Source of the DNA: Promicromonosporaceae bacterium
Lineage (GTDB): Bacteria; Actinomycetota; Actinomycetes; Actinomycetales; Cellulomonadaceae
DNA length: 27,421 nucleotides
Direction of reading: 5' to 3'
NCBI GenBank assembly: GCA_009780755.1
Contig: WQZL01000003.1
Span: forward strand, 1 to 27,421
The position numbers were made by a program, and so were the translations under genes. Each line of letters starts with the position of its first letter. Position 1 is the stretch's first letter. The notes beneath the pieces are model-generated. The model worked only from the letters and a program-made list of their open reading frames with translations. It had not been told where the DNA came from and searched no databases. Shown in pieces: positions 22,708-27,421 of the stretch.

Positions 22708-24444
22708 TCATAGCCCGAGTGCTGTGGTCATCTCGGCTTTCAGCTGTTCTAGTGTTTGACGGGCCTTGGCACGGAGGGCGGTTAGGTCTTTCGTTGTCGC
22801 CTTGCGGGCCTTGCGTGGGGTCTTGCCGACCGGGTGAATTACCTCTAGGTAGCACTTGACCTTTGGCTCGGTGCCAGAGGGGCGGACAATCACGCGGGTG
22901 TTGTCGGCGGTGAGCAGAAGTACGCCATCGGTGGGCGGCAGATCGCCTAAGCCTGCGGCCAGGTCGATAACCTCTGTCACCGGCGAACCGGCGAGCGTCG
23001 CAGGCGGCTCGGCGCGCAGGCGGGCCATCGCAGCCGGGATGCCGGATAGGTCGGTGAACCGTGCCGAGAGCTGGTCGGTTAGGTACAGGCCGTGTTCGCG
23101 GGCCAGGTTGTCGAGTTGACCGACAACCGACTGCTCATGTCCCTTCAGCCGATCTGCCTCTTGGGCCAACAACAGCGCCGCCGAGATGCCATCCTTGTCG
23201 CGCACCTCGCCCGGATCGACGCAGTAACCCAGCGCCTCCTCGTAACCAAACACCAGGTTTGGCGTGCGGGCAATCCATTTGAAGCCCGTTAGCGTGGTCG
23301 CGTGATCCAGGCCGTGCTTGGCTGCTATGGCGGCCAGCAAGCGGGAGGAGACAATCGAGTTGGCGAGGGTGCCCGATGGCACCTGCTTTGCAACCGCGTC
23401 ACCGAGCAGCGCGCCCACCTCGTCGCCATGCAGCATCCGCCAGCCGCCCTCGGCCCGCGCATCGGGCACGGCCATCGCGCAACGGTCGGCGTCGGGATCA
23501 TTGGCGATAACCACGTCGGCACCAATGCGCTTGGCCAGGTCGAGGGCCAGGTCGATGGCGCCTTTCTCCTCGGGGTTCGGGAAGGCGACGGTGGGGAAGT
23601 CGGGGTCGGGAGCCAGCTGCTCAGCCACCGGGGTAACGTCGGTGAAGCCCGCCTCTGCCAGCACCCGAGCCAGCAGGTCGCCGCCAACACCGTGCATGGA
23701 GGTAGTGACGATTTTTAGGTTGCGCGGCTCGTAATAGTCGCTTAGGCCAAGCACGCTTGCCACGTAGTCGTGAGTGATCTCCTCGCCCAGCGCTGTCCAG
23801 CCCTCGGTGGCGCGCGGCACCTCGTTCGCCGCCCCGATGCGGTCAATGCAGGCTGCGATCTTTGCGTCATACGGCGGCACTATCTGGGCGCCCTGCCCCC
23901 AGTCGGTGACGACGCGCCCACCAAGGTAAACCTTGTAGCCGTTGTCGGCGGCAGGGTTGTGTGAGGCGGTGACCATCACGCCCGCATCGGCGTTTAGGTG
24001 CCGGGTGGCGAAGCTGAGTACCGGCGTGGGCAGGGACAGTGGCAGCAGCAACACCTCAATACCCTGAGCCGTGAGTACGGCGGCCGTGTCGAGGGCAAAG
24101 TCGGCACTGCGGTGTCGAGCGTCACAGCCAACTACCACGCGGGGCGTGGCATCGGGCAGTGCGCCCAGCAGGTACTCACCCAACCCGGCGGCGGCCTTGA
24201 CAACGACGGCGCGACACATTCGATTCGGCCCGGCAGCCATCGCGCCGCGCAGCCCAGCAGTGCCGAACTGTAGCGACCCCGTGAACCTATCCCACAGCTC
24301 GCTCAACGCCGGGCCGCGCTCGGACTCCTCGGCCCCGGCGGTCTCCACCTGGGCGCGCTCCACTAGCGCGGCCAGCTCGGCGCGGTCGGTGTCATCTACG
24401 TCTTGGGCCAGCCACTGTGCGGCGGCATCGAACAGATCGAACAT
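22708..24444 (-). CDS. Phosphosugar mutase (phosphomannomutase/phosphopentomutase-like)
   Basis: This alpha-D-phosphohexomutase superfamily enzyme has 578 residues. The phosphoserine loop is TASHNPAADNGYKVY (Ser161), the metal loop is NDPDADRCAM (Asp316, 318, 320), the sugar loop is FGYEEALGYC, and the phosphate-binding loop near the C-terminus is RPSGTEPKVKCYLEV. All four active-site loops are present. It lies 116 bases after the purine phosphorylase on the same strand. In Mycobacterium a similar enzyme (pmmB) lies next to deoD, from memory. With no DeoB-type enzyme in the locus, converting (deoxy)ribose-1-phosphate to 5-phosphate is the likely task, although phosphoglucomutase or phosphomannomutase activity is possible. 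The C-terminal 30 residues are Lys/Arg-rich. Confidence 0.9.
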   Translation of the reverse strand: MFDLFDAAAQWLAQDVDDTDRAELAALVERAQVETAGAEESERGPALSELWDRFTGSLQFGTAGLRGAMAAGPNRMCRAVVVKAAAGLGEYLLGALPDATPRVVVGCDARHRSADFALDTAAVLTAQGIEVLLLPLSLPTPVLSFATRHLNADAGVMVTASHNPAADNGYKVYLGGRVVTDWGQGAQIVPPYDAKIAACIDRIGAANEVPRATEGWTALGEEITHDYVASVLGLSDYYEPRNLKIVTTSMHGVGGDLLARVLAEAGFTDVTPVAEQLAPDPDFPTVAFPNPEEKGAIDLALDLAKRIGADVVIANDPDADRCAMAVPDARAEGGWRMLHGDEVGALLGDAVAKQVPSGTLANSIVSSRLLAAIAAKHGLDHATTLTGFKWIARTPNLVFGYEEALGYCVDPGEVRDKDGISAALLLAQEADRLKGHEQSVVGQLDNLAREHGLYLTDQLSARFTDLSGIPAAMARLRAEPPATLAGSPVTEVIDLAAGLGDLPPTDGVLLLTADNTRVIVRPSGTEPKVKCYLEVIHPVGKTPRKARKATTKDLTALRAKARQTLEQLKAEMTTALGL

Positions 24445-24467
24445 CTGCGTTCCTCATTGTCAAAGTC

Positions 24468-24552
24468 GGTGGTTGAGCCTGTCGAAACCACCATTGCCAT
24501 ATGTGTGGGTGGTCTCGACCCGGCCCTCCTGCGTCGGGCCTACTCAACCACC
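24468..24552. repeat. Palindromic repeats, family B (two units)
   Basis: The unit GGTGGTTGAGCCTGTCGAA plus ACCACC (24468-24492) is followed by an inverted longer unit (24508-24552) that starts GGTGGTCTCGACCCGGCCC and ends GGGCCTACTCAACCACC. Outer ends GGTGGTTGAG and CTCAACCACC pair perfectly over 10 bp. From memory, this GGTTGAG...TCGAAACC type is a frequent dispersed repeat in actinobacteria. It fills the gap between punA and the mutase gene and could terminate or process the shared message. Confidence 0.75.
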
Positions 24553-24560
24553 GGGACTTG

Positions 24561-25406
24561 CTAAATCTTCTGGACTATCTGAGCCAAAAGATTGGAGATC
24601 ACCGGGCCAGCAGCGGTCCCGGCCTCGATCACCTCTTCGTGGGAGAGTGGCGTCGGGCTGATCCCAGCGGCAAGGTTGGTCACCAGCGACAGGCCAAGCA
24701 CGTCCATCCCAGCCTCGCGGGCGGCAATGGCCTCTAGGCCCGTGGACATGCCCACCAGGTCGGCGCCGACGATGCCCGCCATCCGCACCTCAGCCGGGGT
24801 CTCATAGTGCGGGCCGCGGAACTGTGCATACACACCCTCGGGCAGCGTCGGGTCCACCTCGCGAGCCAAATCGCGCAGACGGGGGGCATACAGACCGGTG
24901 AGGTCCACGAACGTCGCACCCTCCAGCGGGGAGGTGGCGGTAAACGAGATGTGATCCCGAATGAGTACCACCTGGCCGGGACGCCAGGAGATATGCAGGC
25001 CACCACAGCCATTGGTAAGCACCATCGTCTTTACGCCAGCGGCGGCGGCAGTACGAACGCCGTGGGCGACGGGTCGCACGCCGCGACCTTCATACAAATG
25101 GGTGCGCGAACCGAGAACCAGTACGTGCCGCACCTCACCGCTGGCGCCTTCGACGCGAATGGAGCGGGTGGTAGCGACATGGCCCTCGACGGCGGGCTTG
25201 GCGAAGCCGGGAATCTCCTCGGAGGGGATTTCGGCGACTACCTCGCCCATCAGTTCGGCGGCGCCTCCCCAGCCGGAGCCGAGAGTGACAGCCACGTCGT
25301 GCGTGGCGACACCGGTGGCCTTGGCGATGTGGTCGGCGGCGGCGCGGGCCACATCGAACGGGCTGACGGCGGGATTGCTAAGGTCATGCTTCGTTGCGCT
25401 GGTCAT
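24561..25406 (-). CDS. punA: Purine nucleoside phosphorylase (trimeric type)
   Basis: This splits inosine, guanosine and their deoxy forms into base and (deoxy)ribose-1-phosphate. The 281-residue length and motifs fit the trimeric PNP class rather than the hexameric DeoD: LGSGWGG near residue 42 (phosphate loop), GHVATTRSIRVEG, LGSRTHLYEG, LTNGCGGL (alanine is more usual at the first glycine), YAQFRGPHYETPAEV, GMSTGLEAIAAREAG and LVTNLAAGIS with the base-binding Asn. ATG 25406 has no ribosome site but has TAGCCT 6 bases upstream, so the message is probably leaderless. It leads into the mutase gene and diverges from a Phd/VapC pair with overlapping promoters. Confidence 0.94.
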   Translation of the reverse strand: MTSATKHDLSNPAVSPFDVARAAADHIAKATGVATHDVAVTLGSGWGGAAELMGEVVAEIPSEEIPGFAKPAVEGHVATTRSIRVEGASGEVRHVLVLGSRTHLYEGRGVRPVAHGVRTAAAAGVKTMVLTNGCGGLHISWRPGQVVLIRDHISFTATSPLEGATFVDLTGLYAPRLRDLAREVDPTLPEGVYAQFRGPHYETPAEVRMAGIVGADLVGMSTGLEAIAAREAGMDVLGLSLVTNLAAGISPTPLSHEEVIEAGTAAGPVISNLLAQIVQKI

Positions 25407-25460
25407 GAGTAGAGGCTACCGTAGTTGTTGAATCAGATTAGTCAGACTACTATTGACGGT
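25407..25460. promoter_or_regulatory. Back-to-back promoters of punA and the Phd/VapC pair
   Basis: On the minus strand TAGCCT (25413-25418) lies 6 bases from the punA ATG. On the plus strand TTGTTG (25425-25430), a 17-base spacer and TACTAT (25448-25453) lie 7 bases from the phd ATG. Only 54 bases separate the two starts. TTAGTCAGACTA (25438-25449) has short inverted ends (TAGTC/GACTA) and is a candidate antitoxin operator. Confidence 0.6.
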
Positions 25461-25715
25461 ATGAGAACAATGACAGCCACCAGCGCGTCTAGGGGTTTCT
25501 CGGCCATGCTTGATGCGGTGGAACACGAAGCCGAGGAGTTCATCATCGAGCGCGACGGACGCCCGGTGGCGAAGGTATCGCCGGTGCCCTTGTTCAGCGG
25601 CGCAGGTTTTAATCGCGCATTGACCGAACTTGGGCCGAACTCTGACTCAACTTGGGGTGAGGAGCTTGAAGAGATTCAGACTCTGCTAACTTGGAGCGAC
25701 CCGTGGAAAGAGTGA
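25461..25715 (+). CDS. Phd/YefM-family antitoxin
   Basis: This protein is 84 residues long from ATG 25461. The N-terminal Phd/YefM DNA-binding fold is clear: TATSASRGFSAMLDAVE, then EEFIIERDGRPVAKVSPV, nearly the family consensus. The C-terminal part (about 50-84, ending WSDPWKE) is the toxin-binding tail. An in-frame TTG upstream at 25425 is rejected because it overlaps the -35 box and adds residues outside the family. TACTAT lies 7 bases before the ATG without a ribosome site, so a leaderless transcript is likely. The stop lies 13 bases inside the toxin gene. Confidence 0.9.
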   Translation: MRTMTATSASRGFSAMLDAVEHEAEEFIIERDGRPVAKVSPVPLFSGAGFNRALTELGPNSDSTWGEELEEIQTLLTWSDPWKE

Positions 25716-26101
25716 TTTTAGATACAAACGTCCTAATTGAAGCGGAACGCACTGGCCGACTTGACCAGTCGTTGGATTTCGACGATGTTGCGATAGCCGC
25801 AGTTTCCCTGGCCGAGCTGCACGAAGGCGTATTGGGTGCGCGGCGCAGAGGGGATAATGCAACTGCTGAGCGTCGTGAGGCGTTTGTGGAGAGAGTGGCT
25901 ATTCGGGTGCAGGTTTTGCCCTACTCCAGAGAAACCGCAGCGGAACATGGTGCATTGCTAGATTACGTGCGCGCGACGGGGAAACCGCGCGGTATTCATG
26001 ACTTGCTTATCGCTGCTCATGCGCGAGAGACCGGCCGAGCAATTGTCTCTGCCGACCGTAAGGCCAGGTTCAATGACCTTCCCGGCGTGCGGCTTCGTTA
26101 A
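25703..26101 (+). CDS. vapC: VapC-type PIN-domain toxin
   Basis: This PIN-domain RNase of 132 residues is the probable toxin of the Phd/VapC pair. Catalytic acids are visible: Asp in VILDTNVLIEAE (about 6), Glu in VSLAELHEGV (about 41), Asp in GIHDLLIAAHA (about 98) and Asp in VSADRKARFNDLPG (about 116). The set is complete and the spacing is that of classical VapC. I use GTG 25703, with GGAG 6 bases upstream, instead of TTG 25691. It overlaps the antitoxin end by 13 bases. VapC enzymes often cut initiator tRNA or rRNA, but the target here is unknown. Confidence 0.9.
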   Translation: MERVILDTNVLIEAERTGRLDQSLDFDDVAIAAVSLAELHEGVLGARRRGDNATAERREAFVERVAIRVQVLPYSRETAAEHGALLDYVRATGKPRGIHDLLIAAHARETGRAIVSADRKARFNDLPGVRLR

Positions 26102-26140
26102 TAGATTGTGGTCGCATCATGTAGGTGGTTGGATGGCAGG

Positions 26141-26947
26141 ATGCATGAGATCGAGTCAAACAAACACGCCTGGGGGCAGCTCTCCGCGGACCACTACCGC
26201 ACGTTCAAGGCGGCGCTCGCTGAGGGGCGCCACCAGCTAAACAGGTACATTCAGGCCGAGGTGGGTGACCTCACCGGCAAGCGCGTGATTCACCTGCAAT
26301 GCAATACCGGCGCTGACACCCTGCTGCTCGCTGGGATGGGTGCGGCCCATGTCACTGGCGTCGATTTGGTGCCGGGTAATGTTGTCGCTGCTCGGCAACT
26401 GGCTGAGGATTTCGCGTGTCCCAACGTGGACTTCATCGAATCCGACATCATGACGCTGATGGCGAACCACCCCGAGTTGGCTGGCCAGTATGACGTGGTC
26501 TTCGTCTCTGAGGGGGCTATCGGCTGGCTGCCCGACCTTGCTTTGTGGGGCCGTACCGTTCGCTATCTGCTGAGCGACGGAGGCTACGCCTACGTCTTTG
26601 AGGGCCATCCAACGTTCCTGATGTTCGATGAGGGGCGCCTCGCTCATGGCGAGTACAACGTCAAGTATCCGTATTTCGGCAGGGAGCCAGACGTTGATAA
26701 TTCGATTGGCGGCTACGCAGGGGAGACCAAGACCGGTGTGCAGGCGTACTTCTGGATGAACACCCTCTCCGAGATCATCAACTCGCTCATCAACGCGGGG
26801 TTGCGCATCGAATTCTTCAACGAGTTTCCCGAGAACTTCTACGATTCTGGCGGCCAGGAGCGCGTGGACGCCGTACTCTGGAATTTCCCGTTCAATGATG
26901 GTCGTTTCCCCCAATCCTTCTCCCTGAAGGCAACGGCCACCGGCTAG
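26141..26947 (+). CDS. Class I SAM-dependent methyltransferase
   Basis: This protein of about 268 residues has a Rossmann methyltransferase core. Motif I is HLQCNTGADTLLLAGMGA (about 48-65), an acidic ribose contact is in VTGVDLVPGN, and the later strand is YDVVFVSEGAIGWLPDL. The N-terminus (HEIESNKHAWGQLSADHY) is the start usually seen in this subgroup, where NKxAW opens the protein. GTG 26108 is another in-frame start, but the -10-like TAGATT touches it, so ATG 26141 is preferred; neither has a strong ribosome site. The substrate is unknown. It stands alone between the VapC gene and a repeat-rich gap. Confidence 0.82.
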   Translation: MHEIESNKHAWGQLSADHYRTFKAALAEGRHQLNRYIQAEVGDLTGKRVIHLQCNTGADTLLLAGMGAAHVTGVDLVPGNVVAARQLAEDFACPNVDFIESDIMTLMANHPELAGQYDVVFVSEGAIGWLPDLALWGRTVRYLLSDGGYAYVFEGHPTFLMFDEGRLAHGEYNVKYPYFGREPDVDNSIGGYAGETKTGVQAYFWMNTLSEIINSLINAGLRIEFFNEFPENFYDSGGQERVDAVLWNFPFNDGRFPQSFSLKATATG

Positions 26948-26953
26948 GACACT

Positions 26954-27022
26954 CGGTGGTTGAGCGGAGACTGTGACGGCCTTCGGGTGGTTGAGTAGGG
27001 CCGCCAGGCCCGTGTTGAAAAC
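26954..27022. repeat. Degenerate family-B repeats after the methyltransferase
   Basis: CGGTGGTTGAGCGGAGAC (26954-26971) and GGGTGGTTGAGTAGGGCC running to GTGTTGAAAAC (26985-27022) repeat the motif of 24468-24552. The inner GGGCC...GGCCC part can fold. Further on, TTCGCTACGCTCC (27054-27066) resembles the centre of family A copy 1. Confidence 0.65.
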
Positions 27023-27098
27023 AGCCCTGAGATGGGTTGTGGTTTCTTTCGCGTTCGCTACGCTCCCTGTTGAGGGTGTGGTCAGGAAAAACAAACTT

Positions 27099-27175
27099 GT
27101 TCTAGTTGTGATCGAACAATGCGCGCCATGTTCCGGGTCGGCGTGCGCCAAATACAGTTCTAGTTAGCCTAGAAC
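27099..27175. promoter_or_regulatory. Two matching 19-bp operators upstream of the GntR gene
   Basis: GTTCTAGTTGTGATCGAAC (27099-27117) and GTTCTAGTTAGCCTAGAAC (27157-27175) share the form GTTCTAGTTnnnnTmGAAC. The second is a perfect GTTCTAG-N5-CTAGAAC inverted repeat. They lie 58 bp apart. The proximal site ends 3 bases before the -10-like box, as expected for autorepression by a dimeric YtrA-type regulator. Confidence 0.7.
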
Positions 27176-27178
27176 AAC

Positions 27179-27191
27179 TAGTGTCTGATGC
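27179..27191 (+). promoter_or_regulatory. Probable -10 box of a leaderless gntR transcript
   Basis: TAGTGT (27179-27184) lies 7 bases before ATG 27192, with no ribosome site in between. It is the same arrangement as for add, punA, phd and the RelE antitoxin. Confidence 0.5.
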
Positions 27192-27421
27192 ATGATCTTC
27201 CGCATCGACCCCACCCGCGACGAACCGCTGTACGCGCAGCTCGTCGCCCAGGTGCATGTGGGCCTGGCCCGAGGCGACCTTAAACCAGGCTCCAGGTTGC
27301 CATCAGCTCGCGAATTGGCCGAAACCCTCGACCTCAATATGCACACCGTGCTACACGCCTACCAGCAGTTGCGCGACGAGGGCGTACTCGAACTCCGTCG
27401 CGGACGCGGCGCCACCATCGC
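27192..27421 (+). CDS. GntR-family regulator, YtrA subfamily (partial, runs off the window)
   Basis: The first 76 residues are visible. They give a complete GntR winged helix-turn-helix: EPLYAQLVAQVHVGLARG, PGSRLPSARELAETLDLN, HTVLHAYQQLRDEGVLELRRGRGATI. The opening FRIDPTRDEPLYAQL and the HTVxxAYxxL helix are typical of YtrA-type regulators, which have short C-terminal domains and usually control an ABC efflux operon that follows them. No downstream gene is in view. The start is set by this N-terminus and the TAGTGT box 7 bases upstream. Two matching operators precede it, so it probably controls itself. Confidence 0.9.
   Translation, partial: MIFRIDPTRDEPLYAQLVAQVHVGLARGDLKPGSRLPSARELAETLDLNMHTVLHAYQQLRDEGVLELRRGRGATI

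Overview
The window looks like the chromosome of a high-G+C Gram-positive bacterium (Actinomycetota; an Actinomycetales/Micrococcales-type commensal or environmental strain fits, but the species cannot be named from this sequence). The reasons are the G+C-rich codon use, frequent GTG starts, 4-bp stop/start overlaps, several apparently leaderless genes (TANNNT box 6-7 nt before ATG), a maltose-type importer without its own ATPase gene, and a nucleoside-salvage gene set resembling the add/deoA/cdd and deoD/pmmB loci of actinobacteria such as Mycobacterium.

Layout. 1-115: one end of an IS481-like insertion sequence that cuts off the 3' end of a lipoprotein gene. 681-2854: an OmpR-type two-component system closed by a long perfect hairpin. 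3172-10395: a nucleoside uptake and catabolism operon (BMP-family lipoprotein, double ATPase, two permeases, cytidine deaminase, thymidine phosphorylase). 10486-11457: a lone DUF1016/YhcG PD-(D/E)XK nuclease gene, lying between two copies of a lacI 3' end. 11495-16562 (minus): malE-malF-malG-lacI, diverging from a GH13 glucosidase/neopullulanase gene at 16774-18648 across a palindrome-rich operator region. 18771-20572: add-deoC. 20751-22631: a RelB-like/PIN toxin-antitoxin pair, a VOC-family protein and a RelE-type pair. 22708-25406 (minus): a phosphosugar mutase and purine nucleoside phosphorylase. 25461-26101: a Phd/VapC pair that diverges from the phosphorylase. 26141-26947: a SAM methyltransferase. 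27192-end: the start of a YtrA-type GntR regulator with two matching upstream operators.

How the genes work together. The nucleoside genes form a nearly complete pathway: ABC import, deamination of cytidine (cdd) and adenosine (add), phosphorolysis of pyrimidine (deoA) and purine (PNP) nucleosides, pentose-1-phosphate to 5-phosphate isomerisation (probably the phosphosugar mutase, since no DeoB-type enzyme is present) and cleavage of deoxyribose-5-phosphate (deoC). This locus is split into three blocks by a maltodextrin uptake and degradation island and by toxin-antitoxin genes, so it appears to have collected insertions. The maltodextrin genes are a coherent unit: binding protein, two permeases, LacI repressor and a cytoplasmic glycosidase.

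I did not find a clearly new multi-gene system. The most interesting signals are the lacI-end direct repeat around the nuclease gene, the stacked hairpins between malE and malF, two dispersed palindrome families at gene ends, the repeated leaderless promoter pattern, and the paired GntR operators. No rRNA, tRNA or CRISPR array was seen, and no gene-free stretch exceeds about 300 bases.
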